Shown here one piece after another: positions 18,555-27,848 of a stretch of 59,201 nt of DNA. The stretch comes from Burkholderiaceae bacterium. GTDB taxonomy: Bacteria; Pseudomonadota; Gammaproteobacteria; Burkholderiales; Burkholderiaceae_C. How positions within the stretch are numbered: the first letter of the stretch is position 1; every line of letters starts with the position of its first letter. Below the pieces are notes generated by a model that had not been told where the DNA came from, made no database searches, and worked only from the letters and a program-made list of their open reading frames with translations. Location: the NCBI GenBank assembly GCA_919902775.1, contig CAKKRJ010000013.1, positions 1 to 59,201 on the forward strand. The letters run 5' to 3'. Position numbers and translations under genes: made by a program.

Positions 18555-19301
18555 TCAATTTTCCAGCAGCATCCGCCGCAACTCAGCCACCTCTTGCGGG
18601 CTCAGCCCAATCGCCCCGTGCAAATAGTCGGTCATGCCGCCATGCTGCGCGTCCACCGCCTCAAAAGCCGCATGCAAAAACTCGGGCTGCACCTGCCACA
18701 GCACTTGCATCACATGCGGGTGGCCCTTGCCTTCCAAGCTCGGGTCGCGCCGGTACAGCTGGTTGGTCAGCAAATAGTCGTGCTCGATCGTGTCTCGGTC
18801 CACGCCCAGCGCTGACAGCAGCAGTGCCGCAGCAAAACCGGTGCGGTCCTTGCCAGCCGTGCAGTGGAACACCTGGGGTGTGGGCTGCTCCAGCAAATGC
18901 TTCAAAAACCGCCCGTAGGTGCCCGCGTTGTAGTTCACAAAGTCGCGGTAGGTCTCGCGCATCAGCTCGACCGTCTCTTCGGTGCTGGGCACCACGCCTT
19001 GCGCCACCAGCGCCTGCATGCGGGCGATCACCGTGGGCTCGATCGTCAGGGCCACGCGCTCAACGCCCGGAATGTCATAGGGCGTGGCGGTGTATTCGGC
19101 CACACCGCGAAAGTCCAGGCTGTGCCCCACATTCAGTGCCTGCAAACGCGTCACATCGGCATCGGTCAAGCCCGCCAGATGGTCGGAGCGAAACACCTGA
19201 CCACGTCGCACGCGTCGCCCATCTGCGGTCAGGTACCCCCCTAAATCGCGGAAGTTGGAAGCGCCTTGCAGGGTGAACGGTGTAGGGAGTGATGTGGGCA
19301 T
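18555..19301 (-). CDS. Tyrosine phosphatase (Y_phosphatase3 / DSP-like)
   Basis: 248 residues. The P-loop HCTAGKDRTG (Cys147 nucleophile, Arg153) and the N-terminal NFRDLGGY element are those of the bacterial tyrosine-protein phosphatases with the Cx5R signature, which act on phosphotyrosine or phosphoinositide substrates. A conserved helix with DFVNYNAGTYGRFLKHL precedes the P-loop. Start at ATG 19301 is chosen because the conserved FTLQGASNFRDLGG follows closely; an earlier ATG (19361) adds an unconvincing extension. It stands alone, divergent from the HsdR gene. The substrate is not known. Confidence 0.85.
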   Translation of the reverse strand: MPTSLPTPFTLQGASNFRDLGGYLTADGRRVRRGQVFRSDHLAGLTDADVTRLQALNVGHSLDFRGVAEYTATPYDIPGVERVALTIEPTVIARMQALVAQGVVPSTEETVELMRETYRDFVNYNAGTYGRFLKHLLEQPTPQVFHCTAGKDRTGFAAALLLSALGVDRDTIEHDYLLTNQLYRRDPSLEGKGHPHVMQVLWQVQPEFLHAAFEAVDAQHGGMTDYLHGAIGLSPQEVAELRRMLLEN

Positions 19302-19439
19302 GACGTGCTTGAACAAAAAAACAGCTTTGATTGTGCCCAGATGGCGCAAAAGGTCTGTCACCTCCAGGAAAAGGCCATAAAGTGATTAAAAATAGAAGTT
19401 CTTCCCCGCCCTTTAACCAAGAGCCCCTGCGAGCCCAGC

Positions 19440-21782
19440 TTGGATAAGAAAAAACTCTCCGAAAGCGACATCTGCGACAAGTTCATCCGCCCCGCCATGG
19501 AGCAGGCCGGATGGCACGGGCTCGATCAGATTTACCGCGAATTTCCGCTGAGGGCCGGGCGCGTCAGCGTGCGCGGCAACAAGGCCCACCGCGACCAAAG
19601 CACCGTGCTGCGGGCCGACTACGCCTTGTTCTACAAGGCCAACATCCCCATCGCGGTGGTCGAGGCCAAAGACAACAACAAGCCCATGGGCTCGGGCATG
19701 GCACAGGCCATCAACTATGCCGAGCTGCTGGGCGTGCCCTTTTGCTTTGCCAGCAATGGCGACGGCTTTGTGTTCCGCGACGCCACGCTGGCCGATGGCG
19801 TACTGGAGAAAAACCTCAGTCTGGAAGAATTCCCCTCGCCGCAAGACCTGTGGGAGCGCTACTGCGCCTGGAAGGGCTGGACGCCCGCTGTGCGGCAAGT
19901 CACCGAGTTCGACTACGCGCCCAGCAAAACCCCGCGCTACTACCAAATCAACGCCATCAACCGTACCGTTGAGGCCATTGCCCAAGGTCAAAACCGCGCC
20001 ATGCTCGTCATGGCCACAGGCACCGGCAAGACCTACACCGCATTCCAGATCATTTGGCGCTTGTGGAAGAGCGGTGCCAAAAAACGCATCCTGTTTTTGG
20101 CCGATCGCAACATCCTGATCGACCAGACCATGGTCAACGACTTCCGGCCTTTTAAGGGCGCGATGGCCAAGCTCAGCCCCAACGCCAAGGGCGTGGAGCG
20201 GGTCGATGCGCAAGGCCTGATCACCGTCGAAGACGTGGATCTCGCCGTCAACAAAACCACCAAGCTGGTCGACAAAAGCTACGAGATTTACCTCTCGCTC
20301 TACCAGGCCGTCACCGGCACCGAAGAAGAGCGCAACATCTACAAGCAGTTCAGCCCCGACTTTTTTGACCTGATCGTGGTGGACGAGTGCCACCGTGGCA
20401 GCGCCAACGAAGACTCGGCCTGGCGCGAGATCCTGAACTACTTCAGCAGCGCCGCACAGGTGGGCCTGACGGCCACGCCCAAAGAAACGCAAGACACCTC
20501 CAACAGCGACTACTTCGGCGAACCCATCTACACCTACAGCCTCAAACAAGGCATTGAAGACGGCTTCTTGTCGCCCTACAAAGTGGTGCGGGTGGACTTG
20601 GACAAAGACACCTTTGGCTGGCGGCCCACGCAAGGCATGACCGACAAGCACGGCCACCTGATTGAAGACCGCATCTACAACGCCACCGACATGAACCGCA
20701 AACTGGTTCTGGAGCAGCGCGACGAGGTGGTGGCCGCTAAGATCACCGAATACCTCAAGGCCACCGACCGCTACGCCAAGACCATCGTGTTTTGCGAAGA
20801 CATCGACCACGCCGCCCGCATGCGCCAGGCGCTGGCCAACGCCAATGCCGACATCTGCAAAGACAACCCCAAGTACGTGGTGCAGATCACAGGTGACAAC
20901 GCTGAAGGCAAAGGTCAGCTCGACAACTTCATCGACCCCGAAAAAATCTACCCAGTCATTGCCACCACCTCCAAACTCATGAGCACCGGGGTGGATGCGC
21001 AAACCTGCAAGCTCATCGTGCTGGATCAAAACATCAAGTCCATGACGCTGTTCAAGCAAATCATTGGCCGGGGCACCCGCCTGCGCGAAGACCTGGGCAA
21101 AACCTGGTTCACCATCCTCGACTTCAAACGCGCCACCGAGCTGTTTGCCGACCCGAAGTTCGACGGCGAGCCGGTGCAGATTTACCAGCCCAAAGGCGAT
21201 GAACCCGTCAACCCGCCTGAAGAAGCAAGTGCACCGGGTGTCACTGATCCATTGGCCCCAGGTCAGCCCGACCCGTTGGGCGAGCAGCCCGGCGGCCACA
21301 CCGCACCCGGTAGCGGCGGTGACAACGGCGAGCCCAAGAAATACGTGCTCGGCGGTATGGTCACCGTGGCGGTGGCCCGCGAGCGCGTGCAATACCTCAG
21401 CGCCGACGGCAAACTCATCACCGAAAGCCTGCGCGACTACACCCGCATCAACCTGGCCAAGCAATACGACTCGCTCGACAAGTTTTTGCAAGCCTGGAAC
21501 GACGCCGACCGCAAAGCCACATTGGTCGAAGAGCTTGAAAAGCAAGGCGTCTTGATCGAAGCACTGGCCGAAGAAATTGGCAAAGACCTCGACCCCTTTG
21601 ACCTGCTGCTGCATGTGGCCTACAACCAGCCGCCCCTGACCCGCCGCGAACGCGCCAACCGCGTCAAAAAACGCAATACCTTCACCCAATACGGCCCGGT
21701 GGCCCGCAAAGTAATCGGGGTGGGACGCAACCCTCTAAATCATCCCATAAAGTTGATTAAAGTTGATTTATCACGTCCGTGA
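19440..21782 (+). CDS. hsdR: Type I restriction endonuclease R subunit-like protein, orphan, C-terminally shortened
   Basis: 780 residues. An N-terminal nuclease domain carries the PD-(D/E)xK pattern Asp60...Glu75-x-Lys77 (RADYALF, AVVEAKD). The two RecA-like motor domains have Walker A ATGTGKT near 190-197, DECH near 315 and LTATPKE. A C-terminal EcoEI-R-type domain follows. The conserved end breaks off after NTFTQYGPVARKV and continues as an unrelated tail whose stop lies inside the operator of the next gene. Start is TTG 19440 (MDKKKLSESDICDKF), with a weak ribosome site. No HsdM or HsdS gene is in the window. It may be a remnant or a stand-alone defence nuclease. Confidence 0.85.
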   Translation: MDKKKLSESDICDKFIRPAMEQAGWHGLDQIYREFPLRAGRVSVRGNKAHRDQSTVLRADYALFYKANIPIAVVEAKDNNKPMGSGMAQAINYAELLGVPFCFASNGDGFVFRDATLADGVLEKNLSLEEFPSPQDLWERYCAWKGWTPAVRQVTEFDYAPSKTPRYYQINAINRTVEAIAQGQNRAMLVMATGTGKTYTAFQIIWRLWKSGAKKRILFLADRNILIDQTMVNDFRPFKGAMAKLSPNAKGVERVDAQGLITVEDVDLAVNKTTKLVDKSYEIYLSLYQAVTGTEEERNIYKQFSPDFFDLIVVDECHRGSANEDSAWREILNYFSSAAQVGLTATPKETQDTSNSDYFGEPIYTYSLKQGIEDGFLSPYKVVRVDLDKDTFGWRPTQGMTDKHGHLIEDRIYNATDMNRKLVLEQRDEVVAAKITEYLKATDRYAKTIVFCEDIDHAARMRQALANANADICKDNPKYVVQITGDNAEGKGQLDNFIDPEKIYPVIATTSKLMSTGVDAQTCKLIVLDQNIKSMTLFKQIIGRGTRLREDLGKTWFTILDFKRATELFADPKFDGEPVQIYQPKGDEPVNPPEEASAPGVTDPLAPGQPDPLGEQPGGHTAPGSGGDNGEPKKYVLGGMVTVAVARERVQYLSADGKLITESLRDYTRINLAKQYDSLDKFLQAWNDADRKATLVEELEKQGVLIEALAEEIGKDLDPFDLLLHVAYNQPPLTRRERANRVKKRNTFTQYGPVARKVIGVGRNPLNHPIKLIKVDLSRP

Positions 21783-21790
21783 TGCATAAT
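21749..21790 (+). promoter_or_regulatory. Promoter-operator of the XRE-ImmA/PIN pair
   Basis: Two perfect tandem copies of AAAGTTGATT (21749-21758 and 21759-21768) supply a -35-like TTGATT at 21763. A -10-like CATAAT is at 21785-21790 with a 16-bp spacer. The palindrome ATCACG-TC-CGTGAT (21770-21783) fills the spacer, ideal for autorepression by the XRE protein. Predicted initiation falls almost at the ATG at 21800, suggesting a very short leader. Confidence 0.6.
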
Positions 21791-21799
21791 ACCCCGCCT

Positions 21800-22921
21800 A
21801 TGCAAAAAGTTATCCACAGCGAAAACATCAAGCAAACGTTGCAAGCGCGTGGGTGGAAGCAAAAAGACCTGGCCGAAGCGCTGGGTGTCACGGCGCAGTC
21901 TGTCACCAACTGGCTTAAGGGATCAGACTTTCCCCGGCCCGACAAATTGCTCAAACTGGCCACCACCTTGCAGCTGGGTTTTGACAAGCTGGTTAAAACC
22001 GAAACTGTCGGCCAGCCCGTGGTGGCTTTCCGTAAAAAAGCGGGAGCCAAGACCACGGACGTCCACATTGACAAAGCCATGGTGATGGGTGCCTTGCTCA
22101 AGGCACTGGTGCCGTTCTTGCCACCCATGCCGGCCTTGCGTCTGCAATTGTCTGCACCCAGCACCGATTACGAGCCTTTGCAGGCTGTGGTGAGTCAAGC
22201 TCGTGCGCGTTTGGGGCTGGGTGAAGAGGCTGCAGTGGCCTACCAAGACCTGATTGGCGAGTTTGGGGCCAATGGTGCGGTGGTGGCGCCCGTGCTCTGG
22301 GGCCAAAAACAAAACCACAAAAATGCACTGCATATCTTGCTGCCACAAGAGAACGTCACGTTCATCTTTCTGAATCTGGACACCTATCAGGAAGACTTCA
22401 AGTTCTGGATGGCGCACGAGTTGGCGCATGTGTACACGCCGGATTTGGCAGGCAAAGATGCAGGAGAAGACTTCGCCGATGCCTTCGCCGGAGCTTTGCT
22501 GTTCCCTCGGGCGGTGTCACGCAAGACTTATGAGCACGCCAGGACTGGCAACAAGACGGCCGAAGCCAAGGTCTTGACGGAGCAAGCCAAGGCATACGGT
22601 ATTTCTCTTTTCAGCGTGTTTTCTGAGGTGAACCGGTATGCCCATTCGCAGGGTTTGCCGCCACTGCGCCACACGGATGAGCAAATCCATCAGATGCGCC
22701 AAATCCAGCGTGGAAAAACAATGAGTGAAGAGTTGTTTGCACCCGTGCCGACAGAGCCCGGGGCATACATCGCTGCAACGAAGAACACCTTCAAGAGTGC
22801 GTTTTTCGAGTCGTTGCAACGGATGATAAAAATCAAAGAAACAGGGACGGGCTATATCCAACAGGTGATGGACATACCCATGCAAGACGCTATGGCACTG
22901 CATGGGGAGTTGAGCCATTGA
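21800..22921 (+). CDS. XRE-family regulator fused to ImmA/IrrE (DUF955) metallopeptidase
   Basis: 373 residues. An N-terminal Cro/C1-type helix-turn-helix (about 8-60, QKDLAEALGVTAQSVTNWLKG) is joined to a C-terminal peptidase-like domain with the HExxH motif HELAH (206-210) and downstream acidic residues in DFADAFAGALLFP. Such proteins act as antitoxin-like regulators or stress-responsive proteases in mobile elements and toxin-antitoxin pairs. The next gene overlaps its stop, and a palindrome lies in its promoter. The ATG at 21800 places the helix-turn-helix at the usual distance; earlier GTG/ATG codons at 21779 and 21782 would lie within the operator. Confidence 0.85.
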   Translation: MQKVIHSENIKQTLQARGWKQKDLAEALGVTAQSVTNWLKGSDFPRPDKLLKLATTLQLGFDKLVKTETVGQPVVAFRKKAGAKTTDVHIDKAMVMGALLKALVPFLPPMPALRLQLSAPSTDYEPLQAVVSQARARLGLGEEAAVAYQDLIGEFGANGAVVAPVLWGQKQNHKNALHILLPQENVTFIFLNLDTYQEDFKFWMAHELAHVYTPDLAGKDAGEDFADAFAGALLFPRAVSRKTYEHARTGNKTAEAKVLTEQAKAYGISLFSVFSEVNRYAHSQGLPPLRHTDEQIHQMRQIQRGKTMSEELFAPVPTEPGAYIAATKNTFKSAFFESLQRMIKIKETGTGYIQQVMDIPMQDAMALHGELSH

Positions 22922-23520
22922 CAACGCTTGTTCTGCTTGACACCAATACTTACCTTCGGTTGGCCAAGCGGGTAAGGCCATTTGTTGGGTTGGAGTTCGG
23001 GCAGGTGCCGTATGTGCTGACCATCCTCAAAGTCACCGAAGACGAGGTGCACCGTAATCCGCATCTACAGTTTCGCAATCCCTGGTTTGATCTGACTGAA
23101 CATGCGCAGGAGCGCATGGCCAAACAGGTCAGGTTGACGACTTCTGAAAAGGCGCAAATTGCAGCGGCGCAAAGCGTTTTACTGGGCTGGGTGCGCATGG
23201 ATGTGGACAGGTTCACATCTTATGGACGGTCACCACCCGGAGAGGCTGATTGCTGGCTGCTGGCGTTTGGGCAAGTCAGGCCTGCTGTTGTTGTGACCGA
23301 TGACTTGGGCATGCACGAGTTGGTCAAGGATTTTCCGGGCATCAAGGTTTGGCATGGATACGAGTTGCTGGCCAAGCTGCGGACCGCCAAGGTTGTAGAT
23401 GATGTGTTGGTACGTGACATCTACCAAGCATTAGAAGCAAATGGGGATCTGACCAGAACCTGGCGCGAGGCCAAGCACAAAGTATTCATGAAAATCTTTG
23501 GCTCAGGTCCAAGGGACTGA
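22918..23520 (+). CDS. PIN-domain (DUF4411-like) ribonuclease, probable toxin partner
   Basis: 200 residues. PIN-fold acidic residues are visible: Asp8 in LLDTN, Glu41/Glu43 in TEDEVHRN, Asp111 in GEADCWLLAFG and Asp128/129 in VTDDLGM. Proteins of this type cut RNA and are usually held in check by a linked antitoxin. It starts with TTG overlapping the TGA of the XRE-ImmA gene (22918-22921), indicating coupled translation. The order regulator-PIN matches known XRE-ImmA/DUF4411 pairs. It ends just before the SAH riboswitch of metH part 2, so the accessory block abuts that leader. Toxicity is inferred from family and context. Confidence 0.8.
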   Translation: MTTLVLLDTNTYLRLAKRVRPFVGLEFGQVPYVLTILKVTEDEVHRNPHLQFRNPWFDLTEHAQERMAKQVRLTTSEKAQIAAAQSVLLGWVRMDVDRFTSYGRSPPGEADCWLLAFGQVRPAVVVTDDLGMHELVKDFPGIKVWHGYELLAKLRTAKVVDDVLVRDIYQALEANGDLTRTWREAKHKVFMKIFGSGPRD

Positions 23521-23539
23521 GCAGTTAAAATCTCCCCTT

Positions 23540-23641
23540 CCCCAAGGAGCGTTGCAGCCCGCCGCCGCCCAGGCGCAGCAGGTCAGGCTTGGGGTTTGTC
23601 CATTGCCCAACGACGCTCACCTGTAAGCCCAAGGTGAGCCT
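23540..23641 (+). promoter_or_regulatory. S-adenosylhomocysteine (SAH) riboswitch before metH part 2
   Basis: The leader matches the betaproteobacterial SAH riboswitch. P1 pairs CCCCAAG (23540-23546) with CTTGGGG (23588-23594). The conserved GGAGCGTTGCA lies at 23546-23556, and the pseudoknot pairs GAGCGT (23547-23552) with ACGCTC (23613-23618). The alternative hairpin GCTCACCT (23615-23622) with AGGTGAGC (23632-23639) would mask the ribosome site. SAH binding should favour the pseudoknot and free the ribosome site, turning translation on when SAH accumulates. Confidence 0.88.
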
Positions 23642-26392
23642 GTGTCTGTTGTTGCGTCCAAATCCGTTTCCGTGCCCCCGATGAAGTTGTCCGGTCTGGA
23701 GCCTGTCTCCATCGGTGAGGCGGCGCTGTTTGTCAACGTCGGCGAGCGTACCAACGTGACCGGCTCCAAGGCCTTTGCCCGCATGATCTTGAACGGCGAG
23801 TACGAGCAGGCCCTGGCCGTGGCGCGTCAGCAGGTCGAGAACGGTGCGCAGGTGATCGACGTGAACATGGACGAAGCCATGCTCGACAGCCAGGCGGCCA
23901 TGGTGCGGTTTTTGAACCTGATGGCCGGTGAGCCCGACATCGCCCGCGTGCCGGTCATGGTGGATTCGTCCAAGTGGACGGTGATCGAAGCCGGCCTGCG
24001 CTGCATCCAGGGCAAGGGCATCGTGAACTCGATCAGCATGAAAGAGGGCTTGGAGGAATTCAAGCGCCAGGCCAAGCTGGTCAAGCGCTATGGCGCGGCG
24101 GCGGTGGTGATGGCGTTCGATGAAAAAGGCCAGGCCGACACCTACGAGCGCAAGGTCGAAATTTGTGAACGCGCTTACCGCGTGCTGGTCGATGAGGTGG
24201 ATTTTCCGCCCGAAGACATCATTTTTGACCCGAACATTTTTGCGATTGCCACCGGCATCGAAGAGCACAACAACTACGCGGTGGACTTCATCAACGCGAC
24301 CCGCTGGATCAAACAAAATTTGCCGGGTGCCAAGGTGTCGGGCGGCGTGTCCAACGTGTCTTTCAGCTTCCGCGGCAACGATCCGGTGCGCGAAGCCATC
24401 CACACCGTGTTCCTGTACCACGCCATCCAGGCGGGCATGGACATGGGCATCGTCAACGCGGGCATGGTCGGCGTCTATGACGACCTGGAGCCTACGCTGC
24501 GCGAACGCGTGGAAGACGTGGTGTTGAACCGTCGTCCGGACGCCGGTGAGCGTTTGGTGGAAGTGGCCGACAGTGCCAAAGGCGCCGCCAAAGACGAGAG
24601 CACCAAGCTGGCCTGGCGCGGCACGCCTGAAGCGCCCGTGAGCGTGGCGCAGCGTCTCTCGCATTCGCTGGTGCATGGCATCACCGACTTCATCAGCGAC
24701 GACACCGAAGAGGCCTACCGTGCCATTCTGGCCCAAGGCGGGCGCCCGCTGCATGTGATCGAAGGCCCGCTGATGGACGGCATGAACGTGGTCGGCGACC
24801 TCTTCGGCCAGGGCAAGATGTTCTTGCCACAAGTGGTCAAGAGCGCGCGCGTGATGAAGCAGGCCGTGGCGCATTTGCTGCCTTACATCGAGGCCGAAAA
24901 ACTGGCGCAAGCCGCCGCCGGTGAAGACGTCAAAGCCAAGGGCAAGATGGTGATTGCCACTGTCAAAGGCGATGTGCACGACATTGGCAAAAACATCGTG
25001 ACCGTGGTTTTGCAATGCAACAACTACGAAGTGGTCAACATGGGCGTCATGGTGCCTTGCCACGAAATTTTGGCCAAGGCCAAAGCAGAAAACGCCGACA
25101 TCATTGGCTTGTCGGGCCTGATCACGCCGAGCCTCGAAGAGATGCAGTACGTGGCCAGCGAGATGGAAAAAGACCCGTACTTCCGCGAGCGCCAGATGCC
25201 GCTCTTGATTGGCGGTGCCACCTGCAGCCGCGTGCACACCGCTGTCAAGATCGCGCCCAACTACAGCGGCCCGGTGGTCTATGTGCCCGATGCTTCGCGC
25301 AGCGTGAGCGTGGCGCAAGGCCTCTTGTCCGCGCAAGCGAGCAGCTACATTGCCGAGCTGAACCTGGATTACACCAAGGTGCGTGAACAACACGCCAACA
25401 AAAAACAAACCCCCATGTGGACGCTGGCGCAGGCCCGCGCCAACAAGACGCCGATCGACTGGGCCAAGGGTGTGCCCGCCGCGCCCAAGTTCGTTGGCCG
25501 GCGCGTGTTCAAGAACTACGACTTGGCCGAGATCGCCCAATACATCGACTGGGGCCCGTTCTTCCAGACCTGGGATCTGGCCGGACCTTTCCCCGCCATC
25601 CTGGATGACGAGGTGGTGGGTGAGCAGGCGCGCAAGGTGTATGCCGACGGTCAGGCCATGCTGCAAAAGATCATCGACGGCCGTTGGGTCACGGCCAACG
25701 CCGTGCTGGGCCTGTACCCGGCCAACAGCGTTCATGATGACGACATCGCGCTGTACACCGACGAGTCTCGCAAGCAGGTCGCCATGACCTGGCGCGGCCT
25801 GCGTCAGCAGACCGAAAAACATGTGATCGATGGGGTCATGCGCCCCAGCCGCTGCCTGGCCGACTTCGTCGCGCCGCAAGGCACAGCGCCAGACCATGTG
25901 GGTGTGTTCGCTGTCACCGCCGGCATTGGTGCCGACAAACGCGCCGCCGCTTTTGAGGCCGCGCACGACGACTACAGCGCCATCATGCTCAAGTCATTGG
26001 CCGACCGCCTGGCCGAAGCGCTGGCCGAATGCCTGCACAAAAAGGTGCGTACCGATTTGTGGGGCTACGCCACAGGCGAGGCGCTGAGCAACGCAGACCT
26101 GATCGCCGAAAAGTACCAGGGCATCCGCCCCGCACCCGGCTATCCGGCCTGCCCCGACCACAGCGCCAAAAAGGCGATGTTCGAGTTGCTGCAATGCGAA
26201 GACATCGGCATGGGCCTGACCGAGAGCCTGGCCATGACGCCGGCGGCCAGCGTGAGCGGCTTTTACATTGCCCACCCCGAAGCGCAGTATTTCAACGTCG
26301 GTAAAGTCGGCGACGACCAGGTGCAAGACTTGGCAGAGCGCAGCGGTGTCGAGGTGAAAGACTTGCAGCGTTTGCTGGCGCCGAATCTCTGA
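23642..26392 (+). CDS. metH: Methionine synthase part 2: folate, cobalamin and reactivation domains
   Basis: 916 residues: the pterin-binding barrel (about 20-290, with [16 protein letters not shown] and [18 protein letters not shown]), the cobalamin cap and Rossmann domains with the lower cobalt ligand His446 in DVHDIGKN, and the C-terminal S-adenosylmethionine reactivation domain ([16 protein letters not shown]). It lacks the homocysteine barrel, which is encoded at 17376-18422. The GTG start at 23642 is supported by AAGGTGAG upstream, which is part of the riboswitch hairpin; an ATG at 23681 is an alternative. The split is known in Burkholderiales; here about 5 kb of unrelated genes separate the halves. 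Confidence 0.95.
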   Translation: MSVVASKSVSVPPMKLSGLEPVSIGEAALFVNVGERTNVTGSKAFARMILNGEYEQALAVARQQVENGAQVIDVNMDEAMLDSQAAMVRFLNLMAGEPDIARVPVMVDSSKWTVIEAGLRCIQGKGIVNSISMKEGLEEFKRQAKLVKRYGAAAVVMAFDEKGQADTYERKVEICERAYRVLVDEVDFPPEDIIFDPNIFAIATGIEEHNNYAVDFINATRWIKQNLPGAKVSGGVSNVSFSFRGNDPVREAIHTVFLYHAIQAGMDMGIVNAGMVGVYDDLEPTLRERVEDVVLNRRPDAGERLVEVADSAKGAAKDESTKLAWRGTPEAPVSVAQRLSHSLVHGITDFISDDTEEAYRAILAQGGRPLHVIEGPLMDGMNVVGDLFGQGKMFLPQVVKSARVMKQAVAHLLPYIEAEKLAQAAAGEDVKAKGKMVIATVKGDVHDIGKNIVTVVLQCNNYEVVNMGVMVPCHEILAKAKAENADIIGLSGLITPSLEEMQYVASEMEKDPYFRERQMPLLIGGATCSRVHTAVKIAPNYSGPVVYVPDASRSVSVAQGLLSAQASSYIAELNLDYTKVREQHANKKQTPMWTLAQARANKTPIDWAKGVPAAPKFVGRRVFKNYDLAEIAQYIDWGPFFQTWDLAGPFPAILDDEVVGEQARKVYADGQAMLQKIIDGRWVTANAVLGLYPANSVHDDDIALYTDESRKQVAMTWRGLRQQTEKHVIDGVMRPSRCLADFVAPQGTAPDHVGVFAVTAGIGADKRAAAFEAAHDDYSAIMLKSLADRLAEALAECLHKKVRTDLWGYATGEALSNADLIAEKYQGIRPAPGYPACPDHSAKKAMFELLQCEDIGMGLTESLAMTPAASVSGFYIAHPEAQYFNVGKVGDDQVQDLAERSGVEVKDLQRLLAPNL

Positions 26393-26397
26393 CGCAG

Positions 26398-26425
26398 CGA
26401 TGACACAGCGATGACACAGCGATTT
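26398..26425. repeat. Short tandem repeat after metH part 2
   Basis: Two perfect copies of the 11-mer CGATGACACAG (26398-26408 and 26409-26419) and a partial third copy (CGATTT) follow directly after the metH stop codon. Possible replication slippage; no function evident. Confidence 0.7.
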
Positions 26426-26449
26426 GCCGGTGACAGACCGGCACTTTTT
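26425..26449 (+). terminator. Intrinsic terminator after metH part 2
   Basis: A perfect 7-bp stem (TGCCGGT 26425-26431 with ACCGGCA 26437-26443), a loop GACAG and a following T-rich stretch. It ends the metH transcript before the racemase gene. Confidence 0.8.
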
Positions 26450-26497
26450 CTTGTGCTTTTCGGATAAAGTGCCCACGCACAACCAGGGAGGTGTCAC

Positions 26498-27199
26498 ATG
26501 AAAACCATTGGCCTGATCGGCGGGATGAGCTGGGAATCGACGGTGCCGTATTACCGCCAGATCAACGAAACCATCAAGTCGCAACTGGGTGGTTTGCACT
26601 CGGCCAAGCTGGTGCTGGTGAGTGTGGATTTTCATGAGATCGAAGCCCTGCAACGCGCGGGTGATTGGGATGCGGCCGGTGCCGCAATGGCCCAGGCGGC
26701 GCAGGCGCTGGCTGCCGCAGGCGCTGACTTGGTGGTGCTGTGTACCAACACCATGCACAAGGTGGCGCACCACATCGAAGCAGCGGTCAACATTCCGCTG
26801 TTGCACATTGCCGACCCGACGGCTGCCGCATTGAAGCAAGCCGGGGTGCAACGCGTGGGCCTGCTGGGCACACGTTTCACCATGGAGCAAGCCTTTTACC
26901 GCGACCGCCTGACCGAGCAACACGGCTTGCAGGTCATCATCCCCAGCGCCGATCAACGCGAGTCGGTGCACCGCATCATTTACGAAGAGCTGTGCCTGGG
27001 CACCATCCGCGCTGAGTCTCGCGAGGTGTATCGCCAGGTCATGGCCTCGCTGGTGGCGCAAGGCGCGCAGGCCATCATTTTGGGTTGCACCGAGATTTCA
27101 TTGTTGGTCAGCGAGCAAGATAGCACGGTGCCGCTGTTTGACACCACCGGCTTGCACGCACGCGCCGCCGCCATGCAGGCTTTGGGTCTTCTTGGGTAA
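26498..27199 (+). CDS. Aspartate/glutamate racemase family protein (YgeA-like)
   Basis: 233 residues, the usual length for PLP-independent amino acid racemases. The two catalytic cysteines are present: CTNTMHK (about residue 84) in the first half and LGCTEISLL (about 195) in the second. The N-terminus KTIGLIGGMSWEST is characteristic. Such enzymes interconvert L- and D-Asp/Glu or broader sets of amino acids. A GGGAGGTG ribosome site precedes the ATG. It is preceded by a terminator and converges on the DUF1109 gene, so it seems to be a single-gene transcript. Substrate range cannot be read from the sequence. Confidence 0.88.
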   Translation: MKTIGLIGGMSWESTVPYYRQINETIKSQLGGLHSAKLVLVSVDFHEIEALQRAGDWDAAGAAMAQAAQALAAAGADLVVLCTNTMHKVAHHIEAAVNIPLLHIADPTAAALKQAGVQRVGLLGTRFTMEQAFYRDRLTEQHGLQVIIPSADQRESVHRIIYEELCLGTIRAESREVYRQVMASLVAQGAQAIILGCTEISLLVSEQDSTVPLFDTTGLHARAAAMQALGLLG

Positions 27200-27209
27200 C
27201 TGGCGCTGG

Positions 27210-27848
27210 TTACCAACGCAAGCAGCGCGCGCCCAGCGCCGCGCCCAGCAGGCTGACCAACAGCATGCCGCCGCCATACCAGGCGGTGAAGAAGGTGAAG
27301 GTGGTTTCGGTGCAATGCAGCGAATACAGGCTGGCAGCCACGCTGGCGGCCATCCAGCCCGCAGCGGCACCGGCCAGTGCCGGGCGGGTGGGGGCGAGTT
27401 GGCGCAAGGCCCACAGCAAGGCCCCCAGCACAGGCAAAGACAAACCCAGAATGCTCAGTGAGCAAGCCTGCCACGAGGCACCCAGCCACAGGTCCGCGCG
27501 GGTACCGGGCGTGGCCTGAAGCGACTGGACCAGGCCCAGGCTGGTCATGGCCAGCATCGACAGGCTCAGACCCCAAAAAGTGTGGCCTGCATTCAAGCCT
27601 GGGCGAGCCAGTCGCAGCAGACCCAGCGCGCTGAAAATCATCAACGAGGCCAGCCACAGCATTTTGGTGATGAAGGCCGGGTGGCGTGCCATGTCGCTCA
27701 GGGCCGGGTTGATGCCAAAAACCAGCACCACCAGCAGGCCGCACACGGCGGCAGCCCATGCCAAGGGTTGTGCCAGTTGTTGGCGCACGGGTTTGTGGGT
27801 GGGCAAGGGGTCGCTGGCCAACAGGCCGATCAGGTCTTGCGTTTTCAT
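27210..27848 (-). CDS. DUF1109 (NrsF-type) membrane anti-sigma factor
   Basis: 212 residues with about six hydrophobic helices starting near residue 25 (LAWAAAVCGLLVVLVFGI) and a soluble N-terminal tail MKTQDLIGLLASDPLP. This matches the DUF1109 proteins that hold SigF-like ECF sigma factors at the inner membrane until copper, gold or oxidant stress. Its ATG overlaps the sigma gene stop (ATGA at 27848-27845). NrsF-type proteins sense through conserved cysteines; several Cys are present (for example near PALAGAAAGW...SLHC), but I did not establish equivalence. The stop lies close to that of the convergent racemase. Confidence 0.85.
   Translation of the reverse strand: MKTQDLIGLLASDPLPTHKPVRQQLAQPLAWAAAVCGLLVVLVFGINPALSDMARHPAFITKMLWLASLMIFSALGLLRLARPGLNAGHTFWGLSLSMLAMTSLGLVQSLQATPGTRADLWLGASWQACSLSILGLSLPVLGALLWALRQLAPTRPALAGAAAGWMAASVAASLYSLHCTETTFTFFTAWYGGGMLLVSLLGAALGARCLRW

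Noticed and set aside
19413..21689. Long minus-strand open frame (about 758 codons) opposite hsdR
   Set aside because: It is a shadow of the high-GC hsdR codons: no family motif, low-complexity Val/Gly/His composition, and the plus strand has clear nuclease and helicase motifs.
23525..25966. Long minus-strand open frame opposite metH part 2 and its riboswitch
   Set aside because: Composition is His/Gly/Val/Ala-rich as expected for antisense of a GC-rich gene, and the plus strand is an unmistakable methionine synthase.
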